From contig LPNZ01003542.1 in NCBI GenBank assembly GCA_001655205.1, positions 1 through 22,103 on the forward strand: a stretch of DNA of 22,103 bases, written 5' to 3'. The translations under genes were made by a program, and so were the position numbers. This stretch comes from Lenisia limosa. Lineage: Eukaryota; Breviatea. Of this stretch, positions 1 through 9,900 are shown one piece after another (the first letter of the stretch is position 1; every line of letters starts with the position of its first letter). The notes beneath the pieces were generated by a model. It saw only the letters and a list, made by a program, of their open reading frames with translations, was not told the origin of the DNA and did no database searches.

Positions 1-66
1 CAGTCGCTTCTGCAGCACCGCATTCCATCACTCCAGCGTATCCCACCACAGTTCAACATGGATTAC

Positions 67-599
67 CAGAGAACTTTCATTTCCTGGCCCACTCAGTCTA
101 TTTCTAATGTCGATGCGTGTGGCAAAACCAATCAGAACGGGCTCCTCAATAGACCTGATGACAGGCCACCCGCTGTAGCTTGAAGTCCGACACAAGCGAT
201 CTGGGGGGAGAGAGTAAAATTGGAAAATCTCTGAAACAAAAAAGTGACGGTGTCAGACAAAAAAAAAAGATGTTACCCCCCACCAAGGGACGCCAATGTG
301 ATGCCACGAGCAGGCAGGCAGGAAACAGGACTCGTCATAACTTCCTCGGCAGTGCTGTGTGGAATTCTCTCGGATTTCGAGTCTGTTTGGAGTAAGCCAT
401 CTCAATTCTTATGACTCATTTTGCTTCCATAAATACAGGTAAAATATCGATGGTTATCCCCATAAATAAAAAAGATATCGATCCATCTTAGAAAACAGAC
501 GAAAATGAACACAGCTATGCTTTTGGCAAAAAAAAAGCAAAGAAAGTCCCATACCCACCAAGGAAGGGGAAACCCTTGAGGTAAATATGCGCATCGTAG
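67..599 (-). CDS. ClC exons 20-22: start of the cytosolic CBS region
   Basis: Exon 20 is 599-559 ([13 protein letters not shown]), exon 21 382-284 (ends in the [13 protein letters not shown] block) and exon 22 200 to about 67 ([20 protein letters not shown]). These match YEAHIRLNGYPFLD, LAADVM and YNGFPVI...LVGFALRRDL of ClC-3, that is, the linker and CBS1, which binds nucleotides in related proteins. The intron between exons 21 and 22 is only 83 bp, starts GTGGGGGG and ends CCCCCCAG. The end of exon 22 is tentative: GTAATC after position 67 is the best donor, while the open frame would continue to a stop near position 11. CBS2 and the C-terminus are not in the window. Confidence 0.78.
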
Positions 600-3500
600 C
601 TAAAATATGAGCACAAATAAGGGTTCTCTTTTCCAATACAGGGGGGGGGGGGTCNNNNNNNNNNNNNNNNNNNNNNNNNNNNNNNNNNNNNNNNNNNNNN
701 NNNNNNNNNNNNNNNNNNNNNNNNNNNNNNNNNNNNNNNNNNNNNNNNNNNNNNNNNNNNNNNNNNNNNNNNNNNNNNNNNNNNNNNNNNNNACATGTAA
801 GATAATTAAGTTGTTTTTGCTCGGCATTTTCCAAGGACATGTAAGAGAAAGATAAAATATAACAAAATGTATGTGATATCTTATATAATATTAACCAGCC
901 TTCGCAGCTCCATGCTCAGAACCCGACCTACATTCCGTCCCTTCCGAAAGCGTCGGCAACAAATTTGGCTGTCATAGTGGCAACCATAATCTGAGCAAGT
1001 AAGAAAAAACAAATTGGGTCATTTTCAAATTGTAACTGTATGGGGGGGGGGGTCCCCTCCGTCCTTTACTGAGAATGATNNNNNNNNNNNNNNNNNNNNN
1101 NNNNNNNNNNNNNNNNNNNNNNNNNNNNNNNNNNNNNNNNNNNNNNNNNCACAATATGACAAAAAAGACTAACTTTACAGCTGAATCACCATTACCCTGC
1201 TCCCCTTATCATATGTCATGTCAATAATAATAGTACTACTCTCTATGCCCACGGGAAGGACGTATCTGATACCTCCAGTCAGTTCGAACATGATGACCAC
1301 AAGGCTGATTGTCATTCGTGTGACTCCTCCGAGACAAGCGGCTGCCCCGATAACTGCGTAGAGCCCTGCAATAATTAGTCATTCTTTGCATAGCTATGCT
1401 GTTTGGCATTTTTCAACAAATGATGTCATATGGTAGAGTGCGCTCAATGAGTGTGTTCAAACTCAACAAAGTGACTGAGAGTGTGCATGGAATTGTGTTT
1501 ATGGTTTCCCTCTAATACATTGATTTATACTACCCAGATGTTTTGATGTATTTGCTTGCTCTAAACAAGAACTTGAAGCAAATCCAGCAAAGGGAATGCG
1601 TGATATAATAGCCCTCAAACCAGGCTGGATGCAAGAGGTGTGGTCAGAGCATGTCGCAAACAAGAGCCATGAACTGTGTTCCCTGTATGGTAAGTCTAGT
1701 TTTTAAAAGTCCAAATATGGTAACCGCCCGGTCATTGTTTGGAAAGTCCTTCATCGCCTACTTGACAAAGTTGTTGAAGATGATGCCAAGCACGCGGCCG
1801 AAGCAAGCACCAATACCCATTGTCGGGATGAAGAGACCACTAGGAACCTAGGAGGGGGTAAGGTTGATGGCACTGTATGATATAGAAAACGAAGGAAATA
1901 GGGTTTTCTAATTCAAAACGCTCTAATTTCAAGCATTTGAATATCAAACTCTTGAGTCAACTATTGTCTCCAGAGATACAAGGAAGCCCCAGCCCGGCTC
2001 ACCGCAAGACCGTAAGTGAAGGACACCAGTACAAACTTCGTCAAGGCAGCCAGCAGCAACCAGGGGATGGGGTCTTCATCGCCGCACAGGTCGTTGAAGG
2101 CCGGCGAGTCCTTCATTGAGGGGTCGCAGTCGTTGAACATCGTCGCCATCGTGCGGGAGGATGAGCCTCTGGGGGTGGAGTAAATATATCAAGTACAGAA
2201 TTGAAAAATGGCAACACACTCCCCACACACCACAAAATAAAAAAATAACAAATAAAAAAACAACAAAATATCATTAAAGTTATAAGGATGACAATAATAA
2301 TAATAATAAAGAGTAACGTGACCCCGAAAATCAACATTATTGAGAGTGCCTTATTTGATAATTTGAAATGAGAATACAAACGGAAATAGTCAATACCAAA
2401 TCTAACCTGAGGAAGGGGTTGGTGTAGTTGATGGTCGCGGTAACGAGAGCAACAATAGCAACCTGGGTATAAAAAGAAAAAGAACCATTTAATTTAAGTA
2501 CTGCTTGTTTGAGGTGGTGGTGGGGGGTTATAATTGCTAGTTTGTTGTTTTTTTTACTAGGATTCCAGCCAAATTGATTCAGGGGATTGATCGAAGATGT
2601 ATCCAATTGTAATGGGTAGGTTCAACCCCCAACGCCAACCTCCACGATGGGGAACTTTCGTCGCCAGCTGGTTTTGCGGCGATTGCACCACCAGATGTTG
2701 GCCTTGATGAAGACGCTGCCGACAAACCCTGAAACCATCAACGGACAATGACATTCTCAAAGCCCAGCAAAAAATAGAAGTTAACACTATCAATCATTGA
2801 ACTGGTATAGAAAAGCCCCTCCCCCCTCGCCCAAACGCACCGCCAAAGAGTCCAATAAGCAACACGGGGAAGACCTCGAACCAATTCCACTCAATGTCGA
2901 AAGCTACCTACAAGGGGGATTCTTAGTTATGTTGTACGTATATACCACTATTAATCAGGTTATTAACAGAGATTGAAAGGAACACACATCTCCAGCGAAA
3001 ATACATTATGTTACACACGTCATATCTTTTTCTTTATCATATAGACTCATAAATATCATACATGGCATTCCCACCTCAAACATGACCAATTTGCCCTTGT
3101 GCAGGGGATTGAGAGAGTGCATGGTCATTGCCGCGATAACAGCACAGTAGAATGAGCGCCACAACGTTTTGTGAGCAAAATAGTAGGAAACTTCCTCAAT
3201 AGAAAACAGGACTCCTCCAACCTGATAGGTGAATAGGCAGTAACCGGCGAACAATATGAACGATAAAAGATGTCCTTTGTTCGCAGGACCACGATCATGA
3301 AAGTGGACACCCAGGGCGTACAGGGGCACCGAAAGCGACGGAAACACCGGCAGCACAAGCCGCGGACAACAGCTCTCTTTTCTTGGCTGGGAGGCGGATG
3401 AAGGATAATCGATGAATGAGGAAAAGGGAGATGAAATAAAACATGAAAGAGTCACAAAATAGCAAGAGAAGAATCTTTCGTAATAAGGGGTGCGATAGAG

Positions 3501-5895
3501 GATTACCTTCGTTTTTGGAGTATTTTGGAAACAACCGTGTCACGACATTGGCCAATGCACAGGCAATATGAACAAAGGGACCTATAATCGTGAGAATCGC
3601 TCCGAAAAATTTTGTATTATGAAAATAATGATGCACCAAATATGGTACTTGCAACATACCTTCTTTTCCAAGGTTGAGACCTGAGGCAACAGAAACCATC
3701 TTCAAAGTTAAAGGGTGATACAAAAATAAACTGAAGCTGTTTTATTATAATTATACGGGTATAAAAGAGTACAATTATCCCACCATTGCCCCCCCCCCCC
3801 NNNNNNNNNNNNNNNNNNNNNNNNNNNNNNNNNNNNNNNNNNNNNNNNNNNNNNNNNNNNNNNNNNNNNNNNNNNNNGGAAGCCTCTTAATACGAATCCC
3901 GACAGAATAACCTGGTGAAAAATAAGCATATAAGAAGCAAAGAAAAGTTTCAACTCTAATGGAGGCTTCGTCACTAATTTCCATGAGGAAAAAAATAAAC
4001 AGCAACTGAGAATAATGAAACCAGTCTTAACAAAAGCAATGCAAAGAAGAAGCGGAAAATTGAGCACAGTAAACCCCACCTTGACTTCGGGAAGACCAGA
4101 ACCGGCAGCGAAGGGAGAAATGTAGCTTACTCCAACTGCGGCAATAGTGGCAAACATTACCTGAGGGTGAAGGAATCAACGCGATGCTGATGACGGGCAA
4201 TAACATTATTAACATCAAGACTTAATATGTCCGTCCGTAACACTTGCTGGTAATATTTAGGTTTGCTTCCGTCAAAAAAAGACAAGGGAAACATCAATGT
4301 TATTCGGGAGATTGCCAGCAGCATACGCAGAGGAAAACGTAGATACCGTACGACGTGAAGTAGGCAATTTCCGAGTCGGCAATGCTGTACAACGACGTCC
4401 AACTCATCCAAGAGGAATCGTCTNNNNNNNNNNNNNNNNNNNNNNNNNNNNNNNNNNNNNNNNNNNNNNNNNNNNNNNNNNNNNNNNNNNNNNNNNNNNN
4501 NNNNNNNNNNNNNNNNNNNCAATAACAAACACAGGCAACCAACGCTAAAACTAGAAAAAAAACATCTACCCAACAGATAACTGTCCATAGATTCCCGGAC
4601 ACCCACCACAGTACTCCATAGAAGACAAGATGTTGTCGGTGCAATGCCCGGTTCGCCAATCAGTCAGCTTGTCCACCATCACTTCCACAAGGGTCGCAAA
4701 CAGACCGGTCAGCACTCCTTGATGGTCAATATGTAGAATTGAGAAAAAAAAGTCCACACAATCACGTTTATAGGAGATACTGATTAGAGAAAACACGGCA
4801 ATACAAAAAAGGGCGCCAAAATAGAAAGAAAAGAATAGATCCAAAACGATATTGTCATTGAAGATACTCAGAGTTATAATGAAGATCAGTTCTGCCACTT
4901 TGTTTTTTCGACTTTGATTGGTGCCTACATCACATGCTTTCAGGGATAGTGATTAAGCAATAACCCACCAATTAAAGTTAGGGCAATCCAGGCATTGGCA
5001 GCGTCAAGCTTCCAAACAAACCACGAAAAATACCCTGCTTCCTTGGGGAGGTGAGAGAAGAAGGAACATGACAAACGATTAAGTTCATCAACGAGAAGGA
5101 CAAAATGGGAGGATAATAGGATGGGTAAAAGTGCCGAACTACCAACGTCAGTTATTCGTCTTAACAGGGTGGAGTCACTGAATGGTAGTGTTTTTGGCAA
5201 GTATGGTATTTGATAACGATTGCACTGACTTATCATTGACACCCACCCATATAAGGACTATGATGATCAAAATTGACAAAGGCTTGCTAGTTCGCTCAAT
5301 ACTAATTCATTCAACTGACAGCGATGGCCCACAACAAAAAACGCAGACCTTTTTCAAAACGGTCTCTTCACGGCGCAACCTGTCGGCCTGCAGCTCAATA
5401 ACCCAGTCGATAGTAGCACAGTCTGCCTGCTCCCTGTCACGCGTGCCTGAGGGTGAGTTGCATTGAATCATAATCCTTATAAACTTGGTGTTCATGAAGT
5501 TTAAGGCAAATTAAATGAAATAATAATAAAAAAATACACTGTATTGCATATCCCTGATAACGATGAGGTGAACGGCTTCAGCCGGGAATATTTTTGATTT
5601 ATATTTCTCACGAAGTGACGACTCCAAATAGTTCTAAATGGTTTTTTTTTTCAAAAACAGTGGTTTCTCCAATAACCAGGCAGATTTATTGGTATGTTCA
5701 AGAAAGTAGCTCACCAGCTCCCTCGGGTGCAACGTATTCGTGCTCATGGTGCGCTGCAACACGGATCGACGGAGTGTCGGATCGGGCAAGTCGGGAAGGT
5801 GTGCCGTTCCTCGTTGGTGGGGGGTTATTGCTGTTTTTATTATTGTTATTGGGTAGGAGGCGCTCCCGAACCCCTGAAGGTGGGGTTTCCGCCAT
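67..5895 (-). CDS. ClC-3/4/5-type chloride/proton antiporter, 22 exons, 3' end off window
   Basis: An intracellular (endosomal/lysosomal) ClC exchanger that swaps two chloride ions for one proton to support organelle acidification; that role is known for the ClC-3/4/5 clade and inferred here. The phase-consistent chain shows the ClC hallmarks in order: GSGLPEVK (selectivity loop), GKEGP (gating glutamate), [25 protein letters not shown] (contains the proton glutamate), [33 protein letters not shown], then a CBS domain. Both glutamates needed for exchange are present, so an exchanger is more likely than a channel. Residues after GAP and around VSYYF fit ClC-3/4/5 better than ClC-6/7. About 658 residues are visible; family members have about 750-800, so the second CBS domain is missing to the left. 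The start at 5895 gives the first in-frame Met with a natural splice into exon 2. The family call is firm; a few exon ends are not. Confidence 0.9.
932..2168 (-). CDS. ClC exons 15-19: second half of the membrane domain
   Basis: Exon 15 is 2168-2003, exon 16 1847-1762, exon 17 1682-1621, exon 18 1365-1253 and exon 19 990-932. Exon 15 holds a hydrophilic luminal loop with three Cys and then [19 protein letters not shown]. Exon 16 gives [19 protein letters not shown], the classic V-P-x-G-x-x-I-P chloride-binding helix. Exon 17 ends IQPGL and splices into exon 18 ([19 protein letters not shown]...FELTGG), the best conserved ClC block. Exon 19 ([14 protein letters not shown]) matches MTSKWVGDAFGREG and ends mid-codon at GTAGGT. 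The gap 1080-1149 falls in the intron between exons 18 and 19, so no coding sequence need be lost there. Confidence 0.9.
2293..2309. repeat. (AAT)n microsatellite in a ClC intron
   Basis: A short run of AAT triplets between exons 14 and 15 of the ClC gene. It lies in an A/T-rich stretch of the intron and has no coding role. Confidence 0.8.
2407..3386 (-). CDS. ClC exons 10-14: proton-glutamate region and dimer helices
   Basis: Exon 10 is 3386-3322 ([22 protein letters not shown]), exon 11 3221-3075, exon 12 2907-2841, exon 13 2728-2640 and exon 14 2462-2407. Exon 11 opens [15 protein letters not shown] and continues to [14 protein letters not shown], where ClC-3 has SINPFGNSRLVLF. By family knowledge the second Glu of IEEVSYY is the proton glutamate of 2Cl-/H+ exchangers. 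Exon 12 ([17 protein letters not shown]) and exon 13 ([16 protein letters not shown]) match the [26 protein letters not shown] segment of ClC-3. Exon 14 ([19 protein letters not shown]) matches VIIVAAITAVIAFPNPYTR. All phases join without a frame break. Confidence 0.9.
3507..4423 (-). CDS. ClC exons 5-9: selectivity filter and gating glutamate
   Basis: Exon 5 ends at 4327 (its start is in or beside the gap), exon 6 is 4160-4080, exon 7 starts at 3911 and runs into the gap, exon 8 is 3699-3660 and exon 9 is 3581-3507. Exon 5 has [10 protein letters not shown], like the W-x-x-W segment of ClC-3. Exon 6 ends in GSGLPEVK, whose Ser coordinates chloride in this family. Exon 7 has [10 protein letters not shown], matching ILSGFIIRGY. 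Exon 8 ends inside GKEGP: its final G is completed by GT at the start of exon 9, giving [17 protein letters not shown], so an intron splits the gating motif. About 14 residues equivalent to LGKWTLMIKTITLV must be in the gap 3801-3877. Confidence 0.87.
3801..3877. other. Assembly gap containing the end of ClC exon 7
   Basis: N run directly beside a run of C on the plus strand. Exon 7 enters the gap in an open frame and exon 8 resumes about 14 residues later in the family alignment, so the missing bases should hold the rest of exon 7 and its donor site. Confidence 0.75.
4424..4519. other. Assembly gap containing the start of ClC exon 5
   Basis: The coding frame of exon 5 is already open at 4423, the first base beside the gap. 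The acceptor and a few residues of the luminal loop are therefore probably inside the N run. Confidence 0.6.
4607..5895 (-). CDS. ClC exons 1-4: cytosolic N-terminus and first helices
   Basis: Exon 1 is 5895-5715, exon 2 5446-5349, exon 3 5041-4969 and exon 4 4717-4607. Exon 1 begins [15 protein letters not shown] and continues with an Asn-rich stretch. Exon 2 carries [17 protein letters not shown], matching the TIDWVRE segment of ClC-3. Exon 3 ([15 protein letters not shown]) matches the first membrane helix, and exon 4 ([21 protein letters not shown]) matches the following helix up to the D-W-x-x-D-L region. Phases run 1, 0, 1, 1. The donor of exon 4 is uncertain: GTGGGT after 4607 and GTAGAT about 35 nt later are both possible, so a few residues of the luminal loop may change. 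The start of exon 5 lies in the gap at 4424-4519. Confidence 0.8.
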
Positions 5896-6186
5896 GATCT
5901 CGGGGTGGACTCCCTCTCCTCTCCTTCTTGCGCTTGATTTGACTATAAAACTCGTAAAAATACAAAACTTGTAGACATTGAAGAGGAATTGGAAGATGAA
6001 ACGAAAACGAATAAATATGATCTATGCAATCTACAATCCAATGGTCTCAGCAGTCTTTTTGGGGAGAGAAGAGAAGAGGAAGAGAAGCAGAGAAGCAAAC
6101 AAAACAACATCTAACTGTCTTGTATATGCGGAGGAAAGAAAAAATAACAGATCCACACATATCTATATATCATTGGTCTACTACAT
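5896..6186. promoter_or_regulatory. Divergent intergenic region between the ClC and C1q-like genes
   Basis: Only 291 bp separate the two divergent start codons, so both promoters and 5' UTRs must lie here unless there are distant 5' exons. A TATAAAA string occurs near 5944 and a CTATATAT string near 6162 on the plus strand. Both are weak evidence in A/T-rich DNA, and the second is too close to the ATG to be a good TATA box for the plus gene. The plus strand from about 6060 to 6140 is A/G-rich. No other element is recognisable. Confidence 0.4.
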
Positions 6187-6959
6187 ATGAGACAGATTTT
6201 TTCCCTTTTCAGCCTTTTATTCGCTTTGCTTGCAGCTCCTTTTGGTCTTGCATTTGTTCACGACAGCAGTAATCGCTTTGTGACAGTGGGTTGGGAGTTC
6301 GGTAACAGTGGAGATGAAGCAGCAAGTCGTATCACGGCTCTTCTTCAATCTTCTTTGATTGTTTTGTTTTGTTTTGGGGAAATAATGCTTTGTTTCTTCG
6401 TTTTTTTTTTTGGATACATGCCCATTTGTATTATTTTCTTCACATAATCGGAATTATTGATAACTCGTCTAGGAAGATGCAGTGATAACAGGCAGCCTTT
6501 CGTCCCCAGAAATAAACCAGATCAGTAAGGTAAGCAAATGACACTTCTGCTTGTCAGAACTGTATTCATCATCAATATTAATTTCTCTTTCCAACCCCAT
6601 TGGCTTTAAAAGAAAAATAGTTTTTGAATTAAATTCGGGTGACTTGGCGAAAATTAGTTTTAAACAACAGTAACCATGAAGTTTCTTGTTTGATCCAATT
6701 AACCATACTCAGCACATCAGCTTACCATACTCAGCACATCAGCTTCACAGAAGTTACTGAGGCTGACTGCACTATTGACACCCCTTTCAAAACAGGGTGG
6801 GAATAACAAAACTTGCTATTAATGAATCGAAAGCTGCCAGTGTGATATTGGGAATTAAATCCGAGGAGGATTAAATCTTAGATTTTATTGCTTAGATTGT
6901 CTCTACTTCTGAAAACTTACAACCCCTCCCCCCAGATTTGTGGGATCCAAGCACGTGAC
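6187..6959 (+). CDS. C1q-like gene, 5' exons: signal peptide and N-terminal linker
   Basis: Exon 1 starts at 6187 and most likely ends at 6285 (donor GTGGGT), because the following exon at 6473 reads openly only in phase 0 (EDAVITGSLSSPEINQ). Exon 2 ends at 6524 or 6529. Both GTAAGG and GTAAGC are usable, but only the first keeps exon 3 (6751-6796) in the Cys-containing frame VTEADCTIDTPFKT. Exon 4 starts at 6936 (FVGSKHV) and disappears into the gap. The open frame beyond 6285 in exon 1 continues to 6447 but becomes low-complexity hydrophobic and is probably intron. Confidence 0.55.
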
Positions 6960-9900
6960 NNNNNNNNNNNNNNNNNNNNNNNNNNNNNNNNNNNNNNNNN
7001 NNNNNNNNNNNNNNNNNNNNNNNNNNNNNNNNNNNNNNNNNNNNNNNNNNNNNNNNNNNNNNNNNNNNNNNNNNNNNNNNNNNNNNNNNNNNNNNNNNNN
7101 NNNNNNNNNNNNNNNNNNNNNNNNNNNNNNNNNNNNNNNNNNNNNNNNNNNNNNNNNNNNNNNNNNNNNNNNNNNNNNNNNNNNNNNNNNNNNNNNNNNN
7201 NNNNNNNNNNNNNNNNNNNNNNNNNNNNNNNNNNNNNNNNNNNNNNNNNNNNCAGCAGTTGCTGGCTACTCCAGAGCCACGGATTTTGGAACAATTGCCC
7301 TGAATGGTAAAAGGATCTTCTTTTGGTGCTGTGTGTGTATTAAATTATATGAGCATGTATGATAATACCGTCTAATTCTTTGTTTTCTTGATTAAATAAT
7401 CTTATACACTATGTATATCTTAATTTTAGAAGTAATATTTTTGTAAAATGTATTTTGTATCCTTCTTCAGTTACCATTTAGGGTCATACTATGCAATCCG
7501 CTATTTTTACAGTATGTTGGGTGGATTCATCCAAAGCACTGGAGTGTTCACAGTACCAAGTGATGGTACCTACCTGTTCTCTGTTGATCTCTGGGCTTCA
7601 ACGTAAGAGGTTAACTATTTTTCTGTCTGCTTTGATTGAATGTGATTTTTTGGAATTTAATATCTAATTATGATCTCTACTTTATTGTTCAAGTTTTACT
7701 TATTTAGAGTTGCTGAAGCAACCATTGTTGTTGATGATATTCTGCCTGAGTTTGTTCCGAGTATCAGAGAGTCTGTTGTCAATGGAACTTCTTATGCAAG
7801 TTGGTTACGCTTTCCCGAGAGAGTTGATAATTACTTGTTCTAACATAGTTTTTATTTCCCCTCCACAAATCCCCCGACTTTCCCGATCCCATGATAGTTT
7901 TCTTCATTTACTCTAACAGATTTTAATGTGGTTCTGTCTCTCAAAGCAGGCCAAACAGTCAGTGTTCTCTCACATGACAGTTACCTCCCAGACAAGGTAA
8001 AGGGGAATTGTTTCAGGTCGAATAAGATGATTATTGAGAGAGTGTTTCTCCAGTGGGCGCCTTTTCAGCTTTAGTTAACTTCATTCCATGCACTCCTACA
8101 AGCTTTTAGTTCACCTAAGGTTGCCAATTTATTTGCAGTAACTTCTATTGAAACTGGGATAATAGTAATTTAGCTGTTGTAATGGATAACATCCTCCAAA
8201 CACTCGACGGAAAGGAAACTCCACAACTCAATCTCATCATTCAGGTCCATTTCACTATCATTGAGCTGGTTGAGGAAACGTCGCCGTTTGGTGGGTGGGG
8301 GGTGGGGTGGCATCCGCTGCAGTATCAGTTTTGAAACACAATGTGTGGACCATGATATCGTTGACAGAGTGGACAGTGGAATTTCCCACGGGACCATTGA
8401 AGTGTAAGTGGCTCCATATTGCCCCCGATCCTGGACCCTTACACTCATTATCAACACCGTGAAATAATGCTTCAGAAGCGCCAGTGGAACTTTTGGCCAT
8501 GTCATGCAGTGGAGTCGCCGCGAACTATGAGCCCAGATTCAACTGCAGTGCTAATGAGTGGGAGGTTGATTCAACTACAGTGCATAAGAGGTGTATACAT
8601 GCTCGTTTCCAATAAATGAGATGATTAGAAGGACTGCTCTTAGTTTCAGTACTATTGATTTTTGGAATTAAGTGTAATTCATGTATTGTCACCAAGAAAG
8701 CTCATAAGCCTCCAGATATGGTATGCCCTTGAGCCCCTTCCTCGACACTGACACAGGCGTTGTGACAATCCCGTCTTCTGGTGTCTATCTCATCACCAGC
8801 AAGTACCTTGGATGCTCTGCGTGAGAGGAAAGAGATTTGTTGGGATTAGTGTATCGCTGAAAATTGACTTGGTCTTTCTTAGAGAGGATGGGTGAGAAGG
8901 AATTTCAAACATGGATAACTTTTTCCAGTCGAATGTTACCCAATTATTTCACCCAACAGTGGAGGGAGGCACTGGATGTCAATTAAAAGAGCAACCACGA
9001 GGTACGAAATTAACGACTACTCAACCACTGTCACTGAGGGTTGGTGTGGCTTTTCTTGGGATGTTGCTACTTCAAATGGTCTTGTTTGAGCAAAATAATT
9101 ATCAATTTTTAGAACGAATTCCTTTTGCCTCAACAACAATTCTCTTCCACAAAGGTGACCAAATTACCCTTCTCGGTATGTGCCTTTCTTGAGTCATCGG
9201 AAGGTCCAGAAAGACAGTGGTTTATTAAAAGATTATCAAGGAACATATTTCACAATAGGAAATCCTGCAAAGATCCACTTATTTATCTATTCTATGATTA
9301 TGAATGCTGGAGTTTAGTATTATTCCATAGATATCAATCGGTGTGATGGGAAATGATGATTTGTGGGTCTGCGATCATCATACAATATAATACCAAATAA
9401 ACGTATGACTTTTGTCTGCCATCCTTGCACTGACTGTTTAGGGCACTGTCTGCCATCCTTGCACTGACTGTTTAGGACACAATTCTGTCTGCCAAGCCCC
9501 GCTTTCATTTTCATTTAGCAAGGTCTCTTCTGACACTGGAAATAAAGGTGGGCTCTGGGGCTCAAGACATATTATCACTCGCTAGGAAATTTATTAACGA
9601 GTTTTGGTGTCTATTTCAGCAGCCTCAAAATGAGAACATTCTTTCATTCTACTCAATAGCTTTTCAGTTGTAAAGTCATATGGCGTACTTGACAAGCAAG
9701 AGTGGAAAGCCAGTTCACGTCCAGGCATGTGGACTGTTATTTTACCAAAATCGTTCCAAGAGTGAGCTGGTGGTTCACTACACTTTTCAAGCCATTTAAA
9801 TAAAGCTCGGTTTGTCTTACCTCCTCCTTTGTCATGAAGCCCTTATTTGCTTAGACTATCATCTTACAAGAACTACCCCATCAAGGACAATTACGGTCTT

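Noticed and set aside
180-395. Plus-strand open frame of 71 codons starting TTG-like at 180
   Set aside because: Overlaps minus-strand ClC exons 21 and 22 that match the CBS1 region; composition is low-complexity.
641-652. Poly-G tracts as telomeric or G-quadruplex elements
   Set aside because: They are plain homopolymers scattered through introns, not telomere repeats; most read as C-rich tracts of minus-strand introns.
454-855. Open frames crossing the N run at 655-792, and others across gaps
   Set aside because: N bases hide stops, so these frames are artefacts apart from the ClC exon at 599-559.
8170-8505. Minus-strand open frame of 111 codons
   Set aside because: Runs antisense to C1q-like exons, contains no recognisable domain and has no supporting splice context.
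9670-9672. TAA stop as the end of the C1q-like gene
   Set aside because: A GTAAAG donor overlaps it and leads in the right phase to another C1q-like exon at 9855.
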